DNA of 64,000 nt. It comes from Maritimibacter sp. (GTDB lineage: Bacteria; Pseudomonadota; Alphaproteobacteria; Rhodobacterales; Rhodobacteraceae). The stretch covers positions 62,001 to 126,000 of the forward strand of contig NZNT01000014.1 in assembly GCA_002695005.1 (NCBI GenBank), in the 5' to 3' direction. Shown piece after piece: positions 52,385 through 62,010 of this stretch. A program made the translations under genes and the position numbers. Every line of letters begins with the position of its first letter. The first letter of the stretch is position 1. Under the pieces are notes generated by a model. The model did no database searches. It was given only the letters and a program-made list of their open reading frames with translations, and was not told where the DNA came from.

Positions 52385-53245
52385 TCACTCGGCCGAAGCC
52401 ACCTGCACCTTGGCCGGGATGCCCGCGTATTCCGCGCGCGCCTCTTCCAGCCAGGCGTCGTACGCCTCCTGGCTCACGGCCTTGACCGTGATCGGCATGA
52501 AGGCGTGGTCCTTGCCGCAAAGCTCCGAACACTGGCCGAAGTAGATGCCTTCCATCCCCTCGTCGACGGTGAACCAAAGCTCGGCAAGGCGACCCGGCAC
52601 CGCGTCCTGTTTCACGCCGAAGGCAGGCACGGTCCAAGCGTGGATCACGTCCGCGCCGGTCACCTGCACGACGATCTTCTTGCCGGTCGGAACCACAACG
52701 GCGGTATCGGTAGCGAGGCGATAGAGATCATCGTCGTAACCATATTCGCCCAGCTCGTCGCGACCCAACATGAAGCTGTCGAACCCGAACTCTTCGTCAA
52801 CGTATTCGTAGCCCCAGTACCACTGGTAGCCAGTCGCCTTGATGACCACGTCGCCTTCCGGGATTTCCTGCTGCTTGAACAGAACCGGGAGCGACTGAGC
52901 GCCGATGAAGACGAGAATGACGATCGGGATCAGCGTCCATGCGATCTCAACACCCGTGTTGTGGGTAAAGGTCCCGGGCGTCTTGTTGGCCGCGCGGTTG
53001 TAGCGAAGGATCACCCAGATGATCAGCGCCGCGACGAAGACCGAAATGGCGATGATGATGTAGAGAAGCATGGTGTCGAGGCTGAACGTGGCCCGCGCGA
53101 TGTCGGTGGCAGCCGGCTGAAACCCGGTGCCGCGGGCGGTCGGCGCGCCGATCACTTCGAGCTCTTGGGACACGTCCTGAGCCCAGGCCGCTGCGCCCGA
53201 GAAAGTTGCCGCCAGAAGGGCCAGAGGCCGCAGGGTCTTCGTCAT
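52385..53245 (-). CDS. ctaC: Cytochrome c oxidase subunit II
   Basis: This 286-residue subunit carries the CuA centre that accepts electrons from cytochrome c. A signal peptide (about 1-22) is followed by two membrane helices and a cupredoxin domain. CuA ligands are seen in FGQCSELCGKDHAFMP (Cys239, Cys243, then His and Met) and the electron-entry aromatic patch in GYQWYWGYEYVD. The start at 53245 is preferred (AGGGAA upstream). Subunit I (ctaD) is not in the window. A FNR-like box lies 175 bases upstream. Confidence 0.96.
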   Translation of the reverse strand: MTKTLRPLALLAATFSGAAAWAQDVSQELEVIGAPTARGTGFQPAATDIARATFSLDTMLLYIIIAISVFVAALIIWVILRYNRAANKTPGTFTHNTGVEIAWTLIPIVILVFIGAQSLPVLFKQQEIPEGDVVIKATGYQWYWGYEYVDEEFGFDSFMLGRDELGEYGYDDDLYRLATDTAVVVPTGKKIVVQVTGADVIHAWTVPAFGVKQDAVPGRLAELWFTVDEGMEGIYFGQCSELCGKDHAFMPITVKAVSQEAYDAWLEEARAEYAGIPAKVQVASAE

Positions 53246-53349
53246 TCTTTGCTTCCCTATCATCCTGTCTCGACGCGGGGTTCGCGCCACACATCCGTAT
53301 TCACCACACCGTGCGTGGGAATCCCGTTGTCTCCCGGGCGTCTAAAACC

Positions 53350-53355
53350 ATATTA
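53350..53355 (-). promoter_or_regulatory. Candidate -10 (TAATAT) of the ctaC operon
   Basis: On the minus strand TAATAT lies about 95 bases before the ctaC start. The -35 at 17 bases spacing (GATTTA) is poor, so an activator or another arrangement may be needed. Confidence 0.4.
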
Positions 53356-53419
53356 GGGGGCTAGGAACAAGATAAATCCTGCTACATTCAGCCGCACACA
53401 TGCTTCATCTCGCATGCTT

Positions 53420-53433
53420 TTGATGCAGATCAT
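53420..53433. promoter_or_regulatory. FNR-type box between ctaC and tldD
   Basis: TTGATGCAGATCAT matches the FNR/FnrL consensus TTGAT-N4-ATCAA at nine of ten positions. It lies 20 bases before tldD and about 70 bases upstream of the TAATAT for ctaC. It may set oxygen-dependent expression of the oxidase or of tldD. Confidence 0.6.
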
Positions 53434-53453
53434 AGCAGGCAGAAAAGGACATC

Positions 53454-54878
53454 ATGACCGACCAATCCCCCTTCCGCCCGTTCGACAACCAGCTCGACCA
53501 GGAGCGCGCACTCAAGAGCCTGCGCGCAGCCACGGACGGCGCCGACGACGGGGAGCTTTTCCTCGAACGACGCCGGTCAGAAGCGCTCGTCTTCGACGAC
53601 GGGCGGCTGCGCAATGCAAGCTATGATGCCTCGGAAGGCTTTGGTCTCAGGGCTGTACGCGGCGAGACGGCGGGATACGCCCATTCCACCGACATCTCGG
53701 AAGCCTCGCTCATCCGCGCCTGCGAGACCGCGCGCCTCGCGGTGGCCGAAGGCGGCGGGACGCTGGCCGCAACGCCGGCGCGCACCAATCACAAGTTATA
53801 TACGGACAACGATCCGATGACCGACGCCGAGTTCCCGGTGAAGGTCGAAACCCTGCGCGAAATTGACGCATACGCCCGTGGCCGCGACAAACGTGTGGTT
53901 CAGGTGTCCGCCACGATTGCGGCGAGTCTGCAGGAAGTCCACATCCTGCGCCCGGACGGCACCCTCGTCTCGGACACCCGGCCCATGACCCGCGTGAACG
54001 TCTCGGTCATCGTCGAGAAGGACGGGCGGCGCGAGAGCGGCAGCCACGGCGGCGGCGGTCGCGCAAGCCTCACGCCGCTGATCGAGGCGGATCACTGGAA
54101 GGCCAGCGTGGACGAGGCTCTGCGCATCGCGCTCGTCAACCTCGAGGCCGAGGCGGCGCCGGCGGGCCAGATGGATGTGGTGCTCGGAAACGGCTGGCCC
54201 GGCATCCTGCTGCATGAGGCGGTCGGGCACGGGCTCGAGGGCGACTTCAACCGCAAGGGGTCGAGCGCCTTCTCGGGCCTCGTCGGCCAGCAGGTCGCAG
54301 CCAAGGGCGTCACCGTCGTGGACGACGGGACCATCGCGGACCGGCGCGGCTCGCTCACCATTGATGACGAGGGCACGCCCTCCTCGCGCACGGTGCTGAT
54401 CGAGGACGGGGTGCTCGTCGGCTACATGCAGGACCGCCAGAACGCGCGCCTCATGGGGGTCGAGGCGACGGGCAACGGACGGCGCGAGAGCTACGCCCAT
54501 GCGCCGATGCCGCGCATGACCAACACGATCATGGAGGGCGGCGACGCCACACCCGGCGAAATCGTGGCCGACCTCAAGGACGGGATCTACGCCGTCGGCT
54601 TCGGCGGCGGACAGGTCGACATAACGAACGGCAAATTCGTCTTTTCCTGCACCGAGGCCTACCGTGTGAAGAACGGCAAGATCGGTGCGCCGGTGAAGGG
54701 CGCGACACTGATCGGCGACGGACCCAAGGCGATGAAGCAGGTCCGCGCGGTCGGCAACGACATGGCGCTCGACCCCGGTATCGGTAACTGCGGCAAGGCC
54801 GGCCAGTGGGTGCCGGTTGGCGTCGGCCAACCGACCTTGATGATCGGCGGGCTGACCGTGGGCGGAAGTCAGTCGTAA
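53454..54878 (+). CDS. tldD: Metalloprotease TldD
   Basis: This 474-residue cytosolic zinc protease subunit acts with TldE/PmbA in peptide maturation. The metal site is LHEAVGHGLEGD (His254, Glu255, His258). The conserved blocks DASEGFGLRAVRG at the start and GNCGKAGQWVPVGVGQPTL at the end are present. The partner TldE is not in the window. It begins 20 bases after a FNR-like box and is divergent from the oxidase cluster. Confidence 0.95.
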   Translation: MTDQSPFRPFDNQLDQERALKSLRAATDGADDGELFLERRRSEALVFDDGRLRNASYDASEGFGLRAVRGETAGYAHSTDISEASLIRACETARLAVAEGGGTLAATPARTNHKLYTDNDPMTDAEFPVKVETLREIDAYARGRDKRVVQVSATIAASLQEVHILRPDGTLVSDTRPMTRVNVSVIVEKDGRRESGSHGGGGRASLTPLIEADHWKASVDEALRIALVNLEAEAAPAGQMDVVLGNGWPGILLHEAVGHGLEGDFNRKGSSAFSGLVGQQVAAKGVTVVDDGTIADRRGSLTIDDEGTPSSRTVLIEDGVLVGYMQDRQNARLMGVEATGNGRRESYAHAPMPRMTNTIMEGGDATPGEIVADLKDGIYAVGFGGGQVDITNGKFVFSCTEAYRVKNGKIGAPVKGATLIGDGPKAMKQVRAVGNDMALDPGIGNCGKAGQWVPVGVGQPTLMIGGLTVGGSQS

Positions 54879-54989
54879 GACCACGGCGCGCGGCAAAGCC
54901 CGCGCGCCGACTGGCGGACAAACGCCCCATAAGCTTCGCCGCTGCATGGGTTATTCCGTTGGTAACGGCCCGTTAACCATTTGAGTCGC

Positions 54990-56210
54990 ATGGTAAACGG
55001 GCAAGAGACGGAATCAGGTAGCCCCGTGGATTTATTCCCTTCCAACCACCCCCTCACCCCACCCCAAAGCACGGAAGATCGGGTGGCCTGGCTCCGCCTC
55101 TTGCGCTCACGCCGCGTGGGCGTGACCACATTCTTCCGCCTCATGGGCGAACACGGATCGGCAGAAGCCGCGCTTGAGGTGCTGCCGGATGTGGCCAAGG
55201 CTGCGGGCGTGACTGAGTATCAGGTCTGCCCCCTTCCCATCGTCGAGAAAGAGCTCGACTGGGCCCAGAAATGCGGCGCGCGGATGCTGTGTTTCGGGGC
55301 GCCGGACTATCCCGCAATGCTCACGGACATTCCGGATCCCCCACCGATTCTTTGGGCTATCGGAGACATCGGCCTGCTCGCCCGGCCGTCGGTCGGACTG
55401 GTCGGCGCGCGCAATGCCTCGTCACTCGGCACCCGTATGGCGCGCAAACTCGCCGCTGACTTGGGGGAGGCCGGGATGGTCGTGACCTCCGGACTGGCAC
55501 GCGGCGTGGACACGGCAGCCCATGCGGCCGCGCTCGCGACCGGGACCATCGCCGTCATGGCCGGCGGTGTCGACGTCATCTACCCGTCAGAGAATGCCGT
55601 CCTGGGCGAGGAAATCGGACGAGACGGGCTGCGCCTGTCGGAAGCGCCCATGTCACTCACCCCGCAAGCCCGGCATTTCCCGCGCCGCAACCGCATCATC
55701 TCGGGCCTGTCGCGGGCCGTGGTGGTGGTGGAAGCGGCCGCAAAGTCCGGCTCTCTTATCACCGCCGAAATGGCGCTCGAACAGGGGCGCGAGGTGTTCG
55801 CGGTCCCCGGCCACCCCTTCGATGCGCGGGCCAGCGGGTGTAACCGGTTGATCCGAGACGGGGCCACGCTCCTTCGCGGCGCACGGGACATGCTCGACGC
55901 GCTGGATGCCGAAGCTGTCGCCGCCCCCCGCGCCGAGCCGGACATTCCGGCCGAAGTGGTATGCGAACCCTTCGTGGGCGCGCCTCCGGTGGACATCCCC
56001 CCTGCCCCGCCCGAGACCCGCACGCTTTCGGAAACGGCGGCACTGCATCAGCAGATCCTCGACCGGCTCGGACCCAGCCCGGTGTCCGAAGACCAGCTTG
56101 TGCGCGACCTCGCGCTGCCCACCGGCACGGTTGCTTCCGAGCTTACCGATCTCGAACTCGAGGGGCAGATTCAACGGGCGCCGGGCGGCATGATTTCGCG
56201 CCGCGCCTGA
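54990..56210 (+). CDS. dprA: DNA processing protein DprA
   Basis: This 406-residue protein loads RecA on incoming single-stranded DNA. It has an N-terminal SAM-like part (WLRLLRSRRVGVTTFFRLM), a Rossmann domain with VGLVGARNAS, SGLARGVDTAAHAAAL, GGVDVIYPSEN and RRNRIISGLS, and a C-terminal winged helix (ILDRLGPSPVSEDQLVRDL) typical of alphaproteobacterial DprA. The start is uncertain: ATG 54990 is given; GTG 55026 gives a shorter N-terminus and matches relatives well. Adjacent to topA, as in many bacteria. Confidence 0.93.
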   Translation: MVNGQETESGSPVDLFPSNHPLTPPQSTEDRVAWLRLLRSRRVGVTTFFRLMGEHGSAEAALEVLPDVAKAAGVTEYQVCPLPIVEKELDWAQKCGARMLCFGAPDYPAMLTDIPDPPPILWAIGDIGLLARPSVGLVGARNASSLGTRMARKLAADLGEAGMVVTSGLARGVDTAAHAAALATGTIAVMAGGVDVIYPSENAVLGEEIGRDGLRLSEAPMSLTPQARHFPRRNRIISGLSRAVVVVEAAAKSGSLITAEMALEQGREVFAVPGHPFDARASGCNRLIRDGATLLRGARDMLDALDAEAVAAPRAEPDIPAEVVCEPFVGAPPVDIPPAPPETRTLSETAALHQQILDRLGPSPVSEDQLVRDLALPTGTVASELTDLELEGQIQRAPGGMISRRA

Positions 56211-56324
56211 CCCGTTGGGCTGAAGCGCCCGACAAGGCGTGATCCGGCGTGCCATTGACAACCCCTGCGACCGCGACCCATCTAACCCCCCCAGACGCCC
56301 CTTATCCGAGTCGCGAGGAAATCG

Positions 56325-58844
56325 ATGCCAGTCGTCGTCGTTGAGAGCCCTGCCAAGGCCAAGACAATCAACAAGTATCTGGGAAAGGACTACACGGTTC
56401 TCGCCTCCTACGGGCATGTGCGTGACCTGCCCCCGAAAGACGGCTCGGTCGATACCGAGCACGATTTCGAGATGAAATGGGAGGTCGGCGCGGATAGCCG
56501 CAAACACGTCAAGGCGATCGCCGACGCGCTCAAGGACGACAACACCCTGATCCTCGCGACCGACCCCGACCGCGAGGGTGAGGCGATTTCGTGGCACCTT
56601 GAAGAGACGCTGCGCAAGCGCAAGGCGATCAAGAAGGACACGGCCGTCAGCCGTGTCGTCTTCAACGCGATCACCAAGAGCGCCGTGACCGAAGCGATGC
56701 AGAACCCGCGCGACGTGGACGGCGACCTTGTAGAAGCCTACCTCGCCCGGCGCGCACTCGACTATCTCGTGGGCTTCAACCTGTCGCCGGTTCTCTGGCG
56801 CAAGCTTCCGGGCGCGCGCTCGGCAGGCCGGGTTCAATCGGTCTGCCTCCGGCTCATCGTCGAGCGGGAAATGGAGATCGAGGCGTTCAAGGCGCGCGAA
56901 TACTGGAGCGTGAAGGCCCTGCTCACCTCGCCGCGTGGCCAGTCGTTCGAGGCGCGTTTGGTGAACTACGCCGGCAAGAAGCTCGACCGTTACGACCTTG
57001 AGAATGAAGAGGCTGCCGCTCTGGCGGTCGCCGCCGTCGAGAAACGCGACCTCGCGGTTACCTCGGTTGAGGCCAAGCCGGGCAGCCGCAACCCTTCGGC
57101 CCCCTTCATGACTTCGACTTTGCAGCAGGAAGCCAGCCGCAAGTTCGGCTTCGGCGCGCGCCAGACGATGTCGACCGCCCAGCGTCTCTATGAAGCGGGC
57201 TACATCACCTACATGCGGACCGACGGGATCGACATGGCGCCCGAGGCGATGACCGCCGCGCGCGAGGAAATCGCCTCCCGCTACGGCGCCGAATATGTGC
57301 CGAAAGAGCCGCGGGTCTACAAGAACAAGGCGAAGAACGCGCAGGAAGCGCACGAATGTATCCGCCCCACGGACATGAGCGTCGATGCGGGCCAGTTGCC
57401 GAAACTGGAGCCGGATCAGCGCAAGCTTTACGACCTGATCTGGAAGCGCACGCTCGCCTGCCAGATGGAGGGCGCGAAGCTCGAGCGCACGACGGTCGAG
57501 GTCGGATCGCAGGACGGTCAGGTCGGTCTGCGGGCCACCGGGCAGGTCGTGCTCTTCGACGGCTTCCTCAAGGTCTACGAGGAAGGGCGCGACGACGACG
57601 TGCTTGAGGATGACGACGACGGCCGCCTGCCGCAGCTCTCGCAGGGCGATGCAACGGCCAAGGAAAACGTCACGCCTGAACAGCATTTCACCCAGCCCCC
57701 GCCGCGCTACACCGAGGCGACGCTGGTCAAGAAGATGGAGGAGCTCGGGATCGGGCGCCCCTCCACCTATGCCTCGATCGTCACGACGATTCAGGACCGG
57801 GAATACGTTCGCAAGGACAAGAACCGGCTCTTTCCCGAGGACAAGGGGCGGATCGTCACGATCTTCCTGCTCAACTTCTTCCGCCGCTACGTGGGCTACG
57901 AATTCACCGCTCAGCTCGAAGAAGAGCTGGACGAGGTTTCGGCGGGCAACCAGGACTACAAGAAGCTGCTCGCCCAGTTCTGGCGCGACTTCTCGGCCGC
58001 CATCGCCGAGACGAGCGAACTGCGCATCTCGGAAGTACTCGACAAACTCGACGCGGCGCTGGCCCCGCAGCTCTATCCGCCGCGCGAGGACGGGTCGGAC
58101 CCGCGCAAATGCCCGCTGTGCGGCAATGGCGATCTGCATCTGAAGACCTCGCGCTCAGGCGGTTTCATCGGCTGCTCCAACTACCCGGAATGTCGCTATA
58201 CCCGCCCCATCGGCGGCGGCGAGGAAACGCAGGGCGACCGGGTGCTGGGCGAAGACGAGAACGGCGAGGAAATCAGCCTGCGTTCGGGCCGTTTCGGCCC
58301 CTATGTTCAGCGCGGCGAAGTGACCGAGGACAACAAGAAACCCGACCGGGCAAGCCTGCCCAAAGGCTGGTCGACGGACGACATGGACCTTGAAAAGGCG
58401 CTCACGCTTCTCAGCCTGCCGCGTCTTGTCGGCACCCATCCCGAGGGCGGCGAGATCAAGTCGAACTTCGGTCGTTATGGCCCCTATGTGATGCACCAGC
58501 TTCCCGACGCGCCCAAACCGACCTATGCCAACCTCAAGGACCCGGACGACGTGTTCGAGATCGGCATGAACCGGGCGGTCGAGCTCCTGGCCGAGAAACG
58601 CGCCAATCCTGGGCGCGGGCGGGCCGGCGCGGCCAAGGCGCTCAAGGAGCTTGGCGAGCATCCCGAAGAGGGCGGGCCGGTCAACGTAATGGACGGGCGC
58701 TATGGGCCGTACGTTAAATGGGCCAAGGTCAACGCGACCTTGCCCAAGGACACCAAGCCCGAAGACGTGACGATGGAAATGGCCGTCGAGCTTATCGCCG
58801 AAAAGGCCACCAAGAAGGGCAAGGGCCGCAAGAAAAAGGCCTGA
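56325..58844 (+). CDS. topA: DNA topoisomerase I
   Basis: This 839-residue type IA enzyme relaxes negative supercoils. The Toprim domain has VVVESPAKAKTINKYLG and DPDREGEAISWHLEE. The catalytic tyrosine is Tyr296 in YITYMRTDGID. C-terminal zinc ribbon cysteines include CPLCGNGDL and FIGCSNYPEC (about 595-623), then several repeats of the form GRYGPYV that bind DNA, and a Lys-rich tail (KGKGRKKKA). It ends two bases from the convergent FAH gene. Confidence 0.97.
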   Translation: MPVVVVESPAKAKTINKYLGKDYTVLASYGHVRDLPPKDGSVDTEHDFEMKWEVGADSRKHVKAIADALKDDNTLILATDPDREGEAISWHLEETLRKRKAIKKDTAVSRVVFNAITKSAVTEAMQNPRDVDGDLVEAYLARRALDYLVGFNLSPVLWRKLPGARSAGRVQSVCLRLIVEREMEIEAFKAREYWSVKALLTSPRGQSFEARLVNYAGKKLDRYDLENEEAAALAVAAVEKRDLAVTSVEAKPGSRNPSAPFMTSTLQQEASRKFGFGARQTMSTAQRLYEAGYITYMRTDGIDMAPEAMTAAREEIASRYGAEYVPKEPRVYKNKAKNAQEAHECIRPTDMSVDAGQLPKLEPDQRKLYDLIWKRTLACQMEGAKLERTTVEVGSQDGQVGLRATGQVVLFDGFLKVYEEGRDDDVLEDDDDGRLPQLSQGDATAKENVTPEQHFTQPPPRYTEATLVKKMEELGIGRPSTYASIVTTIQDREYVRKDKNRLFPEDKGRIVTIFLLNFFRRYVGYEFTAQLEEELDEVSAGNQDYKKLLAQFWRDFSAAIAETSELRISEVLDKLDAALAPQLYPPREDGSDPRKCPLCGNGDLHLKTSRSGGFIGCSNYPECRYTRPIGGGEETQGDRVLGEDENGEEISLRSGRFGPYVQRGEVTEDNKKPDRASLPKGWSTDDMDLEKALTLLSLPRLVGTHPEGGEIKSNFGRYGPYVMHQLPDAPKPTYANLKDPDDVFEIGMNRAVELLAEKRANPGRGRAGAAKALKELGEHPEEGGPVNVMDGRYGPYVKWAKVNATLPKDTKPEDVTMEMAVELIAEKATKKGKGRKKKA

Positions 58845-58846
58845 GA

Positions 58847-59545
58847 CTAGTCCGCGGGACCGATGGTGAGCTCAACCGGCGCGAGCCCGTCAATGGTGCC
58901 CGACAACCGGTCCCCCGGCCCCACCGCGCCGACCCCGGCGGGGGTTCCCGTCAGGATCACGTCACCCGGCGCGAGATGGTAGAAGCGCGACAGGTGCGTC
59001 ACGATGTCGGTGCAGGAATGGATCAGGAGCGACAGGGTCGCATCCTGCCGGGTCTCACCGTTCACGGCGAGCGAGATGCGCTGCGGTCCGATCTCACCCA
59101 CATCACTTGCCGGGGTGAGCGGGCCCACGACCACGCTGCCCTCGAAATCCTTGCTCAGATCCCACGGACGCCGTTTGTCCTTCGCCGTGTCCTGCAGGTC
59201 GCGCCGGGTCATGTCGAGCGCCGCGCCGTAGGCGTGGATCGCGCCCACTGCTTCCTCTTTCGATGCGTGATGGACCGGACTTCCGATGGTGAAGAAAAGC
59301 TCCATCTCGTGGTGCAGGTTCTCGGTGCCCGGCGGATACGGCAGCGTCGCACCACTGTGTATCAGGTGCGCGGGCGACTTCGTGAAGTAGAAAGGCGCCT
59401 CGCGGTCGACCACGTTCCCCATCTCCGTCGCGTGCGCTTCATAGTTGCGGCCCACACAGAAAACGCGGCGCACCGGGTAACGAGCCGTTTCGCCGCGCAC
59501 CACTATGCTCGGGGTTTCGGGCAGGTCGAACAAGAGGTCTGTCAT
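58847..59545 (-). CDS. Fumarylacetoacetate hydrolase family protein
   Basis: This 232-residue FAH-fold enzyme probably cleaves or isomerises a 2,4-diketo or maleyl/fumaryl-type acid. It has FCVGRNYEAHATEMG, the metal-site HHEMELFFTIG and GDVILTGTPAGVG near the end. Relatives act in catechol or tyrosine breakdown, but there are no pathway genes nearby. The start at 59545 has an AGGAG site; a longer frame exists. It is divergent from a MarR gene, with an operator in between, so it is probably regulated by it. Confidence 0.9.
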   Translation of the reverse strand: MTDLLFDLPETPSIVVRGETARYPVRRVFCVGRNYEAHATEMGNVVDREAPFYFTKSPAHLIHSGATLPYPPGTENLHHEMELFFTIGSPVHHASKEEAVGAIHAYGAALDMTRRDLQDTAKDKRRPWDLSKDFEGSVVVGPLTPASDVGEIGPQRISLAVNGETRQDATLSLLIHSCTDIVTHLSRFYHLAPGDVILTGTPAGVGAVGPGDRLSGTIDGLAPVELTIGPAD

Positions 59546-59588
59546 GGCGCTCTCCTTTGCAAGCCGTGCAGCCGCACTGCGTGACTTC

Positions 59589-59605
59589 ATGCGGATGATA
59601 CGCAT
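59589..59605. promoter_or_regulatory. MarR-type operator ATGCG-N7-CGCAT
   Basis: ATGCGGATGATACGCAT is a 17-base inverted repeat between the FAH and MarR genes. On the minus strand it follows TTGACA (59614-59609) and so lies between -35 and -10 of the FAH promoter, a repressing position. It is 39 bases before the MarR start. Confidence 0.6.
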
Positions 59606-59643
59606 ACTTGTCAAATCCACGGCCCACCGGCTAGCCTGTGCCC

Positions 59644-60102
59644 ATGACCGACGCCCGCCCGGATTTCCTCGACATGCCCGGACACCTCATTCGCCGGATG
59701 AACCAGGTCTCCACGGCCTTGTTTCGCGAGAGGATGGCCGAGATCGGGCTCGACCTCACGCCCGTGCAATTCGCCACGCTTGAAGCGCTGGCCGAGATGC
59801 CCGGGATCGATCAGGCGCGGCTGGCGGCGACGATTGCCTATGACAAGGTGACGATCGGCGGGGTGGTCGACCGGCTTGTGGCCAAGCTGATGATCGACCG
59901 CCGTCCTTCGCTGACCGACCGGCGGGCCAAGGCACTCAGGCTTACGCAGAATGGCGTCGTACTGCTCGACCGCGCCCGCCCGCAGGTCCGCATCCTTCAG
60001 AACGAAATCCTGCATGGCCTGTCCTATGACGAGCAGCGTCTGCTCATTGCCCTGATGCGCAAGTCCGCGAACAGCCGGGATGCGGCCAATCCGGCGGGCT
60101 GA
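59644..60102 (+). CDS. MarR family transcriptional regulator
   Basis: This 152-residue winged-helix regulator has the recognition region DQARLAATIAYDKVTIGGVV (about 57-76) and the wing DRRPSLTDRRAKALRLT. ATG 59644 is used; GTG 59638 is open too. It is divergent from the FAH-family gene and separated by a MarR-type palindrome, so it probably represses FAH and itself and responds to a small aromatic or acid ligand. Confidence 0.92.
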   Translation: MTDARPDFLDMPGHLIRRMNQVSTALFRERMAEIGLDLTPVQFATLEALAEMPGIDQARLAATIAYDKVTIGGVVDRLVAKLMIDRRPSLTDRRAKALRLTQNGVVLLDRARPQVRILQNEILHGLSYDEQRLLIALMRKSANSRDAANPAG

Positions 60103-60159
60103 GACTTTCGCGTCGATCCGGGCGCGTGTAGACAGGCGCGAGCCTGCCGGGAGCCGTAG

Positions 60160-62010
60160 ATGAAGGCCACGATCTACACGGCGCATCACGCCCCCGCGCC
60201 CGTGGTTACGAGCGCGTCGATCACGCCCATCCATGCGGGTCGGGCGCTGGCCGACGCCCCCCTGCCGGGCATGATCGGTGACGACACCGGCGAGACCCTG
60301 TCACCCCACAACGGCGCGTATTCAGAGCTCACGACGCTTTACTGGGTGTGGAAGAACGATACGACCTCGACCCATATCGGACTGATGCACTACCGCCGGT
60401 TTCTGGATTTTGCGGGCGACCACCGCTCGCCCGCCGCCGAAGTCTGGCCGGACGCCCTGCGGCTCGAGGATTATGCCCAACAGACCGATGACTGGCTGGC
60501 CGCGCATCCGGGCGTGGACCTCGTGCTCCCCGTCGCGCATCGGATGCCGATGACGGTGGCCGAAAATTACCGAGACCAGCACGACCCCCGCGACCTCGCC
60601 TTTGTCGAGGCCCGCATCGCCGACGTGTCGCCCGGATACCTGGAGGATTTCCGCGCGGTGCTGGACGGCCGCGAGCTTCTCTTGGCAAACATGGTGTACG
60701 CGCGACGCGACATCATCGACGCCTATTGCAGTTGGGCCTTCAACCTGCTGGAAGCGCTGCGCGCGGCCGACATCCCGCGCCCCCACGTCAGCCCCTATAA
60801 CGCGCGTTACCTCGGCTTCGTCTCGGAGCGGCTGTTCACGGTGTTTGTCCGCAAGTACTTGCGCGACAATCCTGAGACTGTCGTGCGGCGGGTCAACATC
60901 CTGAACCTGTCACGCAGCCTGGTTATCCCCTACGCGCGTGGCGACCGTTTCAATGGGGAGACCGAGGTGAACGTGGCCTTCACCTCCGACAGGGCCTATC
61001 TGCCGCAGACCGCTGCTATGGTCGCCTCGCTCGCCCGGCATACGGACCCCGAGCGGCACTATAACCTGTTCTACCTGCATGAAAACATCGGGCCTCGTGA
61101 CCTGGATCTGCTGGCTTCCGTCCTCGTCGCCTACCCGGAAATCTCGCTCCACCCGATCAACGTCGCACAGCCGTTCGCGGGAGAATACCGGGCGCGCCAC
61201 CATGCGCCGTCCAACGCGACCTACAACCGTTTCCTGCTGTTCGACCTGCTGCCGGAGGTGAGGCGGCTGGTTTATCTCGACGTCGATCTCGTCCTGTGCG
61301 GCGACGTCGCAGAGCTCTTCGATACCGAGATGGGGAACGCGCCGATCGCCGCCGTGACGGACGCGCTGATGACCCGCGTGCTGGCAACGCGCGTCCGCAC
61401 CCGAGACCCGGCGGTGCCGGACCTGTACGACTATCTGTCGGGTGACCTCGGCCTGGCGGACGACGAGATCGCGCGGTATTTCAACGCGGGTGTTCTGATC
61501 CTGAACTTTGCGGCGATGGACGTGGCAGCGGTCGGCGCGGACCTGCGGAGGCGGGTCACGGGAAACCGATACTTCTTTCGCGACCAGGACATTCTGAACG
61601 TCGTGTTCAAGGATGAAGCCCTCACCCTCCCCCCGCGCTACAACGTGCATAATTCCGACCGTGGGGCCTATGACAACGTACCGGTGCCGATCCGGAATGC
61701 CGCGCTCGCGGCCAAGGCTGACCCCTTCATCGTCCATTTCGCCGCCGCGCATCAGAAACCGTGGCGGGAACCGGACGTGGAATTCGCGGGGCTGTTCTGG
61801 CGCGCGCTGGCCGAAACGCCGTTCTGGTTCGAAGTCCTCGAGTCGACGCGCCGATACCGCAGCCTCCCGTCCCGCCTGTTGCGTGCTGACACTTGGAAAC
61901 ACGGCGTGGTCGTCGCCGGGCGCTCGCTCGGGCGGCGGTTTCCGGCACTGATGCCACTCCTCCTGCGCCTTTACCGCTGGGCGCTCGGCCGCTTTCGCTG
62001 GCTCAACTGA
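60160..62010 (+). CDS. DUF4422-GT8 fusion glycosyltransferase
   Basis: This 616-residue protein has two parts. The N-terminal DUF4422-type domain (about 1-235) has SELTTLYWVWKND, GLMHYRRFLDF and the helix FVRKYLRDNPE. The GT8 domain (about 265-570) has the DVD metal site (374-376, YLDVDLVLCGDV), FNAGVLILNF and FRDQDILNVVF, the usual GT8 catalytic blocks. The tail (about 580-616) is Arg/Leu-rich. It probably builds a surface glycan; sugar and acceptor are unknown. Its stop overlaps the next gene by one base. Confidence 0.9.
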   Translation: MKATIYTAHHAPAPVVTSASITPIHAGRALADAPLPGMIGDDTGETLSPHNGAYSELTTLYWVWKNDTTSTHIGLMHYRRFLDFAGDHRSPAAEVWPDALRLEDYAQQTDDWLAAHPGVDLVLPVAHRMPMTVAENYRDQHDPRDLAFVEARIADVSPGYLEDFRAVLDGRELLLANMVYARRDIIDAYCSWAFNLLEALRAADIPRPHVSPYNARYLGFVSERLFTVFVRKYLRDNPETVVRRVNILNLSRSLVIPYARGDRFNGETEVNVAFTSDRAYLPQTAAMVASLARHTDPERHYNLFYLHENIGPRDLDLLASVLVAYPEISLHPINVAQPFAGEYRARHHAPSNATYNRFLLFDLLPEVRRLVYLDVDLVLCGDVAELFDTEMGNAPIAAVTDALMTRVLATRVRTRDPAVPDLYDYLSGDLGLADDEIARYFNAGVLILNFAAMDVAAVGADLRRRVTGNRYFFRDQDILNVVFKDEALTLPPRYNVHNSDRGAYDNVPVPIRNAALAAKADPFIVHFAAAHQKPWREPDVEFAGLFWRALAETPFWFEVLESTRRYRSLPSRLLRADTWKHGVVVAGRSLGRRFPALMPLLLRLYRWALGRFRWLN

